A stretch of 64,000 bases of DNA from assembly GCA_001938485.1 (NCBI GenBank), contig MQRK01211181.1:26033-90032 (forward strand), in the 5' to 3' direction. Both the position numbers and the translations under genes were made by a program. The notes under the pieces are model-generated. The model was not told the origin of the DNA. It did no database searches and saw only the letters and a program-made list of their open reading frames with translations. The DNA comes from Girardia tigrina. Its lineage: Eukaryota > Platyhelminthes > Tricladida > Dugesiidae. Shown piece after piece: positions 11,291-20,737 of the stretch. The first letter of the stretch is position 1, and each line of letters opens with the position of its first letter.

Positions 11291-11920
11291 TCTATATACA
11301 CTGTGTAAAAAGTCATATAAAACGAAGAGATGGCTGACCAGAGACCTCAACTGGGATCATAAATTGGAGTGAACAGAAAAAAATGGAGAACCGACAATGA
11401 CACCAGTACAAACCACTACGACAAGTAACACAGAAAAAAAGAGTCGAAAAACTCTCAACATTCCAGGCAACCAGATTCCATCCGTAATGAACCCTCGACT
11501 ATCTTGATGGCGGGGAGGAAGTGATAGGTACTGAAGAAACACATCTGACTTTTAGGATTACAGATCTCACTGCAAGGAAAGAGTTCAGATGTCCCTTTTG
11601 CAGCTGCAGGAATTCCAAGAATATAGCCAAAGATGCGCAGAATCATGGATATAAAACCCATGGGTGGTCGTTTCTTACATGGAAGCCGAAAAGATGTTGG
11701 AGACCGAAACTATCCAACCCCGTAAGAGGCCTATCAGGGGACTGCTAGTAAATCTTTAGTTTGTCCTGAACCCCTAAAAAGCCTAGAGGCTCATCACCAT
11801 TCGAAAGAGATAGGAGGCCCACATCGGAGAGACAAATCTTCATCTCAAAACCCGGATTACTGAACATTTACAATCAAGTCCATCGAGTAAGTTTCTTGAT
11901 TACTGGTCGAGAAAATTAAA
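11285..11920 (+). mobile_element. Zinc-finger cassette and PLE endonuclease relic, copy B
   Basis: This is the second copy of the 3760-4310 block. About 11521-11748 encodes FRCPFCSC, NHGYKTHGWSF. At 11825-11910 it joins IGETNLHLKTRITEHLQSS, the GIY-YIG endonuclease region after its first strand. Because 11220-11285 holds the start of that same domain, the cassette lies inside the endonuclease in this copy, at the junction seen in copy A. Broken by several lesions. Confidence 0.55.
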
Positions 11921-12564
11921 ATTGATCGAACTTAAGCAAAATTAAGCACAAAAGAATGGGTTTAAAATAGAGTTAAACAGATTAAAAATTAAATTTAAAA
12001 ACTAAAGTTATTTTGATAAAATCAGGCGAGTGCAATAATCGTCAATGACTTTTACAGCAAATTGTTAAAAAAATTTTGCAATTTAAAAATCATAAAGTTA
12101 ATATTTGTTAAATACAAATGTGTAAATGTGTAATTTGTTATGTTGGTTGTTTAATTGTATTAAGTAAAGAATTTTAAGCGGAAACTCTGCACAAAGTTTT
12201 AAAATAAATTGATTTGGAATAAATGCTTTTATTTTCTGTAATTTAAGAATGCCGAAATTATCGAAAAATCTCAATATCACTCCGATTCACAATAACAACG
12301 AATTGAACAATTTAGGCGAAGGAATTTGTGTATATGTTACGAATTAATAATATATTTATAAAATTTATTGTAATTTTTTTGTTAAAATTTTTTTTAAAAT
12401 TGTAATTAATGTTGGTATCTGGAAAATTCGAAAAATGTAATTTGTTTAAATAATATGATTGTAAATTATAAAAGTTTGTATGTCGATTAAAAATAAACAG
12501 TTGTGATTGAACTTCGAGTTTTCAATTTTTGAATATAATTAGTAATTAAAATTAGCATTTTCTG
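11921..12564. other. AT-rich stretch upstream of the SBDS relic
   Basis: No TATA/initiator arrangement, exon or repeat that I can support. Confidence 0.4.
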
Positions 12565-13388
12565 ATGGCATTATTTTCTCCGACAAATCAAAAGCGATTG
12601 ACAAATGTTTCCGATGTGAAACTAATCGTAAAAACCGATAGAAAACGTCGTCTATATGAAATATCATATTTTTCCGGATAAAGTGATCGCTTGGCAACAA
12701 AAACTTGAATTTCAAATCCAAACTCTGCAAAATGAGCTGATTTACACGAATGTGTCAAAAGCGGAAATCTCGAGCAAAGACGATTCGAAAGACGCTTTTC
12801 AAACGACGAATATTTTGGAGATTTGTAAAATTATATTAGAGAAAGGAGAGCTCCAATTGACGGAAAAAAAGACAATTTGTGATGGATAATTTAATTAAAG
12901 ATGTCGCAAAAATTCTGACTAGTAAAACGTTGAATCCGAGTACAAAACTATGCTTTCCACCGGGTGTGATAAAAAAATGATTCACGATTGTCACATCAAT
13001 TTGAAACCGAATAAATCCACAAAACAACAATCTCTCGACGTTATACGAATGTTGATAAAGAAATTGAATGTTCCGATCGATGTCGCTCTTTTATCTGTCA
13101 ACATTATTGTGACACAAAAACAAATTAAATCAATCAAACTAGAATTATTGAGTTATTGTGAAAATATTTTCTCAGAGGTACCGCAAGAGCACGATTATGA
13201 AGGCGATTTTCGAACCGGAAAATTATGATTTATTCAAAGAAAATTTCGAAACGAAATGCAAAATCGAATTACACAAAAAATGCAACAACATAATATATCA
13301 TTTGCATCAACGACCTCGGATTCGGATAGAAAATGAACGGAACTTGAACTCGAGCTGTTATGTGAAGAATGAAGTTGTCACTCGATAA
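12565..13388 (+). pseudogene. SBDS: SBDS ribosome-maturation factor, intronless, frameshifted copy
   Basis: SBDS works with the EFL1 GTPase to release eIF6 from pre-60S ribosomes. The start MALFSPTNQKRLTNVSDVKL matches the SBDS N-terminus (human begins [20 protein letters not shown]). Further conserved landmarks appear in order: TNVSKAEIS, EICKIILEKGELQLTEK, LNPSTK and NKSTKQQSLDVI. The last is the SBDS domain-II hallmark NKSTKQQALEVI. The length of about 270 codons suits the roughly 250-aa family, with no introns. At least four frame changes occur. The first three fall in homopolymers: T5 at 12669-12673, A7 at 12864-12870 and A7 at 12971-12977. The fourth lies near 13185-13200. Overall similarity to animal SBDS is modest. 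It is either a decayed copy or a fast-evolving real gene with base-calling indels. No poly-A tract follows, so retroposition is unproven. Confidence 0.8.
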
Positions 13389-13449
13389 CTGCATCAGTAT
13401 GCAGATTGGAGATAAAGTTCGAGTGGAAAAACAAAAGTGAAAAAGAAAC

Positions 13450-13465
13450 GGTCCTCATAAGGGCC
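13450..13465 (+). promoter_or_regulatory. Histone-type 3' stem-loop downstream of the SBDS relic
   Basis: GGTCCTCATAAGGGCC folds as a 6-bp stem (one G-T pair) with a 4-nt loop. It fits the histone mRNA 3' stem-loop consensus GGYYYTHWHWARRRCC, with AAAC before and AAAA after. The copy at 49789-49804 behind the H2B relic is nearly identical (ACGGTCCTC, then AGGGCCAAAA). Why it should follow an SBDS copy is unexplained. It may be a leftover of a histone gene or a chance hairpin. Confidence 0.5.
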
Positions 13466-13489
13466 AAAATTACGGATTCTTCAAAAATT

Positions 13490-13835
13490 ACGGTTTAGTT
13501 ACATTGTTAAAATAACATTTCTTCTGTTTCAAAGCATAAGTTTTCTGTTTTACCGAAGTGCTTTGATTCACACTATGAACTGCAGTTTTATGAATCATTA
13601 TTTATAATCAAAGTAGGTAAAGTAAGGCCATCCCAATTCTTAAAATTTTTAATTAAAATTAATAAAAATTTTGCCTATAATATGCAATAAAATCCTAAAG
13701 AAATTAATGTTTACCGATCAAATCTTCCATTAATTACTATTTTATTATCTTACATATTACATAATTTCTGATGAAGGAAAATGAGTTCCGAAATATGTAC
13801 AATAACCAAATTCTTAAAAAAGCTTTAACGAAATT
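13490..13835 (+). mobile_element. Penelope-like element relic: endonuclease C-terminus and tail
   Basis: About 13530-13620 encodes KFSVLPKCFDSHYELQFYES, the typical end of the PLE GIY-YIG module (FDxxYELxxxESLLIxK). About 170 bp downstream, at 13770-13800, CTGATGA is followed by GGAA, a loop, TTCC and GAAA, a hammerhead-like core. This is a 3' fragment and is broken. Confidence 0.6.
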
Positions 13836-14266
13836 GTTTTTGAAAAATATCAAATTTGCGTTCACAAGATAGAATAATATATATATATATTGTTTAATTG
13901 TTTCAACAAAGTGAACGAGAAAATATCATACAACCAACAATTTATGTCATTAGAATTCACTACATATTTCGTTCTTGAGAGAGCATCTTCAGTTGGATCG
14001 ACCATTGAGAGAACAAATATTAAAAATTCAAAACTAATTGAATCTTCTGTATCAAACACAGAATATAATTATTATTATTATCATAATTACTACATTATTA
14101 TTATTATTTTTTATATAATTATTTGTTGAGGAGATTGCAAAGATAATCATTTCATAGACGCGCAAGAAAATACATCTACATAGAAAAATAAACATTTTTA
14201 TTAATGCTAAATTTTATCATGAAATTCATTTATAATCATTTTCGATTTCATTGAATAATTATTATT
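13836..14266. other. Noncoding, AT-rich with (TAT)n and TA runs
   Basis: Short TA and TTA microsatellites at about 13878-13892 and 14068-14120. Nothing else seen. Confidence 0.4.
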
Positions 14267-14602
14267 TTAAGCTTTTTTTCTGAAGACTCTTCTCTTCTGA
14301 TGAGAGAGATAAATTTTGTGTAGCTTTAAATAATTCAATACAAAAGGAAAAGGCTTGCAATTAGTTTTGTTAACTCTAACTGAGAACAGCTGCGGTTCTA
14401 TAGCAGGCAACAGCAGCGAACCTACGGAGTTACTTTTAAATAACAAAAGAAAGATATTTTTATGATTACTAAGAACAAAAACTACAAACAGCACTGAAGC
14501 TGTGCACAAAACGTTCTTAAAAAAGATACAATCTAATGAATAACCAGAAATACTTTTGTATTTATCAACGACTAAAATAACTATTAACTCTATATGAATC
14601 AA
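14267..14602 (-). CDS. Unrecognised 111-aa open frame, doubtful
   Basis: A continuous minus-strand frame from an ATG, beginning MIHIELIVILVVDKYKSISG, with a hydrophobic start, a second hydrophobic stretch (CTASVLFVVFVL) and a basic end (HQKRRVFRKKA). I do not recognise a family. In a genome this AT-rich a 336-nt frame is longer than most chance frames but is not proof of a gene. There are no neighbouring exons. Confidence 0.15.
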   Translation of the reverse strand: MIHIELIVILVVDKYKSISGYSLDCIFFKNVLCTASVLFVVFVLSNHKNIFLLLFKSNSVGSLLLPAIEPQLFSVRVNKTNCKPFPFVLNYLKLHKIYLSHQKRRVFRKKA

Positions 14603-14869
14603 TCTTCTTTTAGAGTATATATTTTTTATATAATTAATATAATGAGCCCATAATATATGTTGATTATATTTATAATCTTAGTTTTGTTGAATAATAATTT
14701 TGCTCATTGTGTAAAATTGTAATGGTGAATACAGTATTCGACAATTTCCGAATAAATAAAATTTTAAACCAGCAATTCTAAAACTGTGATGAGCGGCTCT
14801 TCGGTAATCTAGGGTAGGCTGATTGGGGGTAGTTATTATGTTCTCTTTTATTTATATTGCGATTACAGA

Positions 14870-15078
14870 CATCACCCTTTTAAAATACTTACTAATTACT
14901 ATTTGGATATTAAATGTATTAACAATACAAATATGAATTTGTGAACATTTATTAAAATAACAAACAGAATTGTCATTACAACAATTATTCAAACTACTTT
15001 CGCTTTCGACATTTTTCTTTATTAATATATTTGTGAAATTTATCCTAATTTTTAAAATAATTAAAAAATATTTATTAA
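14870..15078 (+). repeat. R1 repeat copy 2, left part
   Basis: Matches 890-1140 of copy 1, for example AACATTTATTAAAATAACAA against ACATTTATTAATATAACAA. It is cut after TTTATTAA by the Helitron-like tandem and resumes at 16078. Confidence 0.55.
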
Positions 15079-15620
15079 CTAGTCATGTATGTCGGGTATA
15101 ATTTATATAGAGTTAAATCTCAAATAAATTTTCAAGACGTATAATTCATATAACAGCCAAAATATTCAGTGTTTTTTTATATTAAATTAATGTAAATTAT
15201 TGAAAAATCTCAATCTAGAATGAAAAAACTGTGCTTTGAACATAAATAAGTTTAAATTTTTAATAAAAAAATAACACGAACTTACCGCAAAAAAATTCTG
15301 AATTGATTTGAAGTGAAATTGCACAAATAAAAAAACATAAAAAATCAAGTTCAACTTTGATTTACTCACACTAATGTAATTTTAATTCCTCAATAAAGGA
15401 GAAAACTCTTCACACTATGAGAAAATATTTCTTCACTAACACTACATTAAAGAATTGAATAAATTTTTACTGTCTGTTAAAGAAGACGAAATACAATTTA
15501 AAATTCATTTTTTTTACAAATGAATTATTATTAATTTAATTATCTACTTACAATTGTAAGTAAATAATATAAGCGTTCTTGACAGAATCAGTCAGTCACA
15601 GATCAAGACAAATATATATA
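15079..15620 (-). mobile_element. Helitron-like non-autonomous unit A
   Basis: The left edge is CTAG preceded by host A. The right edge runs directly into the CTAG of unit B. It begins with TCATGTATGTCGGGTATAAT, a decayed version of unit B's terminal hairpin. The right ~125 bp (GCGTTCTTGACAGAATCAGT, then CAGTCACAGATCAAGAC) is nearly identical to the right end of unit B. In minus orientation the CTAG side is the 3' end. No Rep/helicase coding is present. Confidence 0.6.
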
Positions 15621-16077
15621 CTAGTAAATAACCCGTCATGTATGACGGGTATAATTATATAGAATAAATTTTCAAAAGACTATGACAAATTTTTTTTATT
15701 TATTTGTTTTAAGATTAGTGTCTTAAGATTATAGTGTTTTAAGATTATCAGATCTAATATATAATCAGATAAGATTAAATTTTAGACTATAAATAAAAAT
15801 ATTATATGTAACATATCATTTGACCACAATAAAAATCTGTTACCATCCTGATAGGTTAAACATGTCCTATCTCCTTAAATTAAAATCAAACTCCTATTAA
15901 CATATTTACATGTTATTTGTCATAAATTTTAATTTAAGTTATTTGCACTTAAAATTTCTTAAAATTCATTTTTTTCCATATGAATTATTAATTTAATTAT
16001 CTACTTACAATTGTAAGTAAATAATATGAGCGTTCTTGACAGAATCAGTCAGTCACAGATCAAGACAAATATATATA
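15621..16077 (-). mobile_element. Helitron-like non-autonomous unit B with terminal hairpin
   Basis: Read on the minus strand, a perfect palindromic hairpin (ACCCGTCATGTATGACGGGT, 15631-15650) is followed by TATTTA and then CTAGT. This is the canonical Helitron 3' terminus: a hairpin a few bases upstream of CTRR, inserted between A and T. The opposite end is followed by T at 16078. Units A and B are head to tail with no spacer, an arrangement often seen for Helitrons. Confidence 0.7.
15631..15650. repeat. Helitron terminal hairpin
   Basis: Perfect 9-bp stem with a 2-nt centre, 6 nt from the CTAG terminus. It is intact here and eroded in the adjacent unit. Confidence 0.75.
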
Positions 16078-16345
16078 TTTATAATTATTAATTATCAAGA
16101 ATGTAATTGGTTAAAATTTAATCTAAACATTTTAAAAAATGTACCAATGTAATTAATACATTAAAATTTTAAATTACATTAAAAATTAAATATTACATTT
16201 GAAAAATATTTTTAATCTTTTTACTTTAAAATTAAATTAAATTATTTTCAATCAGTAGTAATGAAAACAAATAACAACTAGCCATCTGGGTAGGAGAGAC
16301 ACAATCCAAATTAACACAACATGCAAAATATCAAACAACAAACAT
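16078..16345 (+). repeat. R1 repeat copy 2, right part
   Basis: Continues copy 1 from about 1160: AATTATTAATTATCAAGAAT, GGTTAAAATT, ATCAGTAGTAATGAAAAC, CATCTGGGTAGGAGAGACAC. It shows that units A and B inserted into an existing R1 without visible target duplication. Confidence 0.65.
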
Positions 16346-16938
16346 TTCAAAACATTCCTCCCAATATGAAATCAATTTTAATTAGTTATATAATAAATTT
16401 TAAACCAATTCAATTTTACAAAAGTTGTAGGAAACTCAATATAATATTCTTCCAAGTTAAAAAAATAAGTAATATGAAACCTTACTTATATCTAAGCTTG
16501 TTTTGGTTTAACATGTGTTTCTTATTTTCAATAGTTCCTGAGTAAAAGGAATGAGAAGAATGACAAAAAATCGAAATATCTTATTTTGATTATGTTGGTG
16601 TTCCTTTTGGTGAACTTTAAATTTTTGATATATTTAAATTAAAAATCATATTTATATTTTAGATAAATTAAAAATAATGTTCGACTAATTAAAATGAAAT
16701 AATTTTTTAAATAAAAAATTTAAATTTTTTACTAATGAAAATAAATAAGGTTTCATAAAAAAATATATATTTTATAGGTAATATTTTTACTAATTAAATT
16801 GAAATAAAGTGTGCAAATTATGACTTCGAATTTTAATCACGAACCCAATATGGCGACCACACCAGGACCCGAACCTGGAATATTAATTAAACAAATAATA
16901 ATTAAAGCTGTTATAATTATGGTTAATATATTTATTAA
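16346..16938. other. AT-rich noncoding stretch
   Basis: Short chance frames only. Confidence 0.4.
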
Positions 16939-16946
16939 CTTTAAAG

Positions 16947-17148
16947 CAGGGCTGCGGAGTCGGACTAAAATTGCCCGATTCCGACTCCGACTCCGACTTC
17001 AACTTCGACTCAACCTTCGACTTCGACTCCGATTCCGACTCCGATTCATTTTTAGGTCAATTTTTAATATTTGTTATTATTTATGTCGGAGTCGAGTTCA
17101 CGAATCCGACTCCTTGACTCCGACTCCGACTCCGACTCCGCAACCCTG
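16947..17148. mobile_element. hAT-type MITE with GGAGTC/GACTCC repeats
   Basis: Ends are CAGGGCTGCGGAGTCGGA and, reverse-complemented, CAGGGTTGCGGAGTCGGA. They are flanked by a perfect 8-bp duplication CTTTAAAG (16939-16946 and 17149-17156), itself a palindrome. CAGGG-type ends and 8-bp duplications are hAT hallmarks. The interior holds degenerate GACTCC hexamer arrays at both ends around a short AT-rich centre. The intact duplication suggests a fairly recent insertion. The Arg/Leu-rich frame across it is a by-product of the repeats. Confidence 0.9.
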
Positions 17149-17156
17149 CTTTAAAG

Positions 17157-17699
17157 TATATCATTTTTAAAATAGGTATTAATCATAATCATAACTTATA
17201 ATCATAAGTCTAAAATAACTGATTGATAAAATTTTAAGTTAATAAATATTTAAATAATATATAATTAGAATTAGAAAAATTTTATTTTCTAGTCGATCTT
17301 ATAATTTATTTTTTTCATGATCTAATGAAAATAAATTTTAAGATCATCAAAAGAAAAATGCTTAGATTTAGTAAACCGTTTATGATATTATTTTTGGGGA
17401 TATGGAACTGGTTCCTAATTTTCATTTAGATCAGCAGTTATTAATCTGGAATTGTGACTATTGAAATGCACTACCAAATTATTTAAGTTCCCGAGAAATC
17501 AAGAAATTACAGGAAAATATAAGACAAAACTCTGTTGTAAATTCAATTGAATTCTGGTTCCTGATCTGATATTCATCGGCTCTCCTTTCTAAATGTAAAA
17601 GACAGACCTAATTACCAAATAAGTGGCTTGATTTAAGTAATGTATCGACTCAGAAAGCTCCAATCTTTCATCTTCTATCATCACACTAGCTTGAAAGTT
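17157..17699. other. Noncoding stretch
   Basis: AT-rich. No feature that I can support. Confidence 0.4.
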
Positions 17700-17905
17700 A
17701 AATTATATATATGTTTCTTTAAATCAATGATCAAACACCAGTTCCAATAAACTTATTCAGAATTTTTGATTTGAATCATTTCATACAATCGATTACATAA
17801 TCACCATTTTCGTTTATGTATTGGTGACTCATATAATTAGTCAGTGACGTGACGAGGACGGTTGATCTGTTGAAATATATTTTTATAAAGAAAATGAATG
17901 AGCTT
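17700..17905 (+). repeat. PLE 3'-tail repeat, copy 3
   Basis: Resembles 1935-2130 around GATCAAACAC, GATTACATAATCA and the GACGAGGACGGTTGATCTGT segment, which is the eroded hammerhead-like core (about 17850-17875). The following AAATATATTTTTA resembles the window's first 100 bases. Confidence 0.4.
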
Positions 17906-17932
17906 TATTTTTAAAAGTAAATTTTCTACAGG

Positions 17933-18088
17933 CTCAAATTTTAAATACTATTTGAGTATAAAGTTTGATTTTACTTTCTAACTATAAACATTCATGCAAA
18001 TGTAAAATTTTGATTATACATTTGCATGATTGTTTATAGTTAGAAAGTAAAATCAAACTTTATACTCAAATAGTATTTAAAATTTGAG
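17933..18088. repeat. Near-perfect palindrome, 72-bp arms
   Basis: Arms 17933-18004 and about 18017-18088 are inverted copies with one mismatch seen by eye. The spacer is about 12 bp (AAATTTTGATTA region). Such symmetry implies a recent origin, as a foldback or MITE-type insertion or an inverted duplication. A transcript would form a long hairpin. No termini of a known superfamily are seen. Confidence 0.85.
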
Positions 18089-18689
18089 TATATTTCAGTA
18101 TTGTATTTTACAAAAACAATCATTAAACCATAAATATTAATGAATTACTACTTGTATTTTAAAAGATATCATTAGTAAAAGTCAAAGATAAAACCGAAAT
18201 TGGGAAACGAGTGTCATTCAGTAAGTCGAAAATCCCATTTGTTCATTCAGACAAACCAGAAGTTTTCTATGAAAGTGCCAAATTGTTTGATTAACCCCAC
18301 AAAAGCAAATTTATTTTGATGGTAATGTGACAATTTATTTATTATTTATATTCCGTATTCATTTCCGCGTGTCATCGTTAGCTTAATTAGAAGTTAAAGG
18401 AAAAGAAGGAAATTTATAATATTTGACAAGATTAAACAAAATTAAAATAAAATTGAGATATAAATTATACTATACATGAAGCATTAAACATTCTATTTTA
18501 TATTTTCGGTAAAGAAATTTGAATATTCTATTATTCTTGAAGGGTAAATAGATGTTTAAAAATTCTTCATATGATAATTTATTGATTCTCTAATGGTAAA
18601 GAATATGACAAATTTCGATGGCAATTTTCTAATGACCATAGACCATTGCAAATCTTTATGAAAAAGAGCTAAAACCAACTAAATTTCGC
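18089..18689. other. Noncoding stretch
   Basis: AT-rich, no recognised feature. Confidence 0.4.
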
Positions 18690-19060
18690 AATCCAATTAC
18701 CTTTAGAGTCAGTTCCGCTCCTGGACACTCAACTGTGTAGGGTACTGTCACTATGGAGTCCTTACATATGGATCTCACTTCCGTCCTACTCCCCATAGAC
18801 CAACCTAGTGGTGTGGCCGATTCCATGGAATAGCTTCCCTGTTTGATGGCGGCACCCTCTGATGCTCATTTGGATTTCTAACTTCCGTCTTGGCCGACAG
18901 AGTCCTTTATTATGGTTTGTAGACGATGTATCAGACGATTACCTTGAGACAACCGCTTCGTTCAGCATATCCTTCCGTTTGTGGTTCAGTAATCCATCAC
19001 AATGCATTGTGTAAGCCCCGAAATACTGTGCTTAGCCTTAGTACAAAACTACTCGTTCGA
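18690..19060. other. GC-richer island of unknown nature
   Basis: Base composition is clearly richer in G and C than its surroundings and includes words such as CCAACCTAGTGGTGTGGCCG. Neither strand gives a frame I recognise. The minus strand has broken frames with EHQRVPPSNREAIPWNRP, which suggests a decayed coding fragment. Its identity is unknown. Confidence 0.3.
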
Positions 19061-19793
19061 TTTCACAAAGAAGTGATTTAACATTTTAAACGTTTTTAAA
19101 ATGTTGGTCTCGAAAGAGAAAATCAATTTCGACGAAAATTTTATTCAACATACAACTCGCTATTTGAAAAGTGCCATACATGTCCAACATTATTTAAACG
19201 ATAAGAAAAAGTATTTTTTACCCAATTTTCAAAGTCAATAAAAATCGAAGAAACTGTACAAAATTCAGATCAAAATTGTCAAGAGCCCGCACCAACACGG
19301 ATTAATAGCTTGATCTTCTAATGGGCTATTGGACTAATTGGGAAGTGGTAATGGTTTTCGTCCATAAATAATAAAAAATTCTTTAAGAGATTTGAAATCG
19401 AATAGCAGATTTTAAAACATTAAGAACATTCTTTTCAATTTTTGTCACTTATATATAATCTAGGGTAGGGTTAAGAAGCTTAAAATTTCAATTATAAGAA
19501 TATCCAATTTAATATCATTTTATCTTCAATATAGACTTCTTCACATTGAAATTGAAAACCGACTACCTAATAAAAGCAATTTTGAATATATATTCAATTA
19601 TTATGTAGGTCATATTTCGTTAATTATACAAGACGGCGCTCACCTTTGAATGAAGGGAAGGATCAATACGTTTTGTACGGGTACGTTACTTTCACATGTT
19701 CTAACTGTATATTTAATTTCATAAAATAGGATAAAAACTTTAGAGACAAATACTTAAATGGACGAGGAGTTCCAAATTGCACATATAAACGCA
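19061..19793. other. Noncoding stretch
   Basis: No recognised feature. Confidence 0.4.
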
Positions 19794-20187
19794 TTAGAGC
19801 TGCTCGAATGTCAATTTAACGCATGTTCTAAGTCCACAGCGTTCAGGCGTTGTAGATGTAGCTTGGCACCCTGACCTGATGAGATCTCCAAAGCTTTCAG
19901 TCTGCTGAAATGGCTCAAACACTGGCTTGATCTTCGTAAACTTAGGAGATGAGGTAGCAAAATTTTTAATTCTACTGTCTTTGTACCTCTTCATAATTTT
20001 GGTAATGTGCGTAGAGGAATACCATTTTAATTCTCTCCTCAAGAGGGTGTCATATCGATATTTCATTCATCTGTAAATAAATGAAAATAGTCAGTGTTAA
20101 AACGTAAATATGAATTTCCGCGAAATAAAATGCCTTTCTGGAAATAGATTAAAACAATCATCTTTCCATTACTTTTGGAACACTCTA
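19794..20187 (-). pseudogene. mariner-type transposase N-terminal fragment
   Basis: On the minus strand, a possible terminus GAGTGTTCCAAAAGTAATG (20187 leftward) precedes an ATG near 20066. The following frames encode EERIKMVFLYAHYQNYEEVQ and, in another frame, FEPFQQTESFGDLIRSGCQA, then TSTTPE. This matches the HTH and linker of animal mariners (EERI..V.LY..., then TGSVxDLPRSGRPxTxTTPE). The catalytic part is missing, so it is an N-terminal relic with frameshifts. Confidence 0.65.
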
Positions 20188-20737
20188 TATGTCAAATGAT
20201 GAAGTATAACAACTTTTTTTGATAGGAAATCTTCATATCTTGTATCACGTCTTAGTCCAAAGACTAAAATTCTAGTGGAATACACTACTGAATAAAATAC
20301 AAGCTTTTCATTTATCAGTTTTCTCTGTGCTGGGAAGAATATTACACTATGCAAGTTCCATTGTTCAATTAAAAGCGTTTCCTAAATATGCTTTAGATCT
20401 TCCATGTGCGGCTATTTAAAACCTACTTAACAAGAATATCCTATAATAAAGTGTTTTAAGGAATTATTGGTACTTAATCTTTCTTATAACGAGTATCTTC
20501 TTAAATTTTCCTGTCATGCAAACAAACAGTAGCAAATATACATTATACTATTACTATACATTCCTTTTGTTTGCTAGAGCTCGGTAAAATTACCCTGTTT
20601 TGTATATATTGAAGATGTCGCAGCCTTTACTGATTTCCTGAAACTCATTCTTCCAGTTCTTAACTTTTGTGAAAAGCGCCAGGAGGCTTTGAAGAATTTA
20701 ATTTTCATATCTTGAGAATATTATGAGGTATGATATA
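20188..20737. other. Noncoding stretch left of the DD41D mariner
   Basis: No recognised feature. Confidence 0.4.

Noticed and set aside
14267-14602. 111-aa frame as a confident gene
   Set aside because: No homology, no flanking gene structure and an AT-rich hydrophobic composition that chance frames often show. It is listed only as doubtful.
15500-16077. CRISPR-like direct repeats
   Set aside because: There are only two long copies, explained by the tandem Helitron-like units. No regular spacers.
16811-17170. 119-aa open frame rich in Arg/Leu and Thr/Pro
   Set aside because: It is the translation of GACTCC/GGAGTC repeats in the hAT MITE, with no conserved domain.
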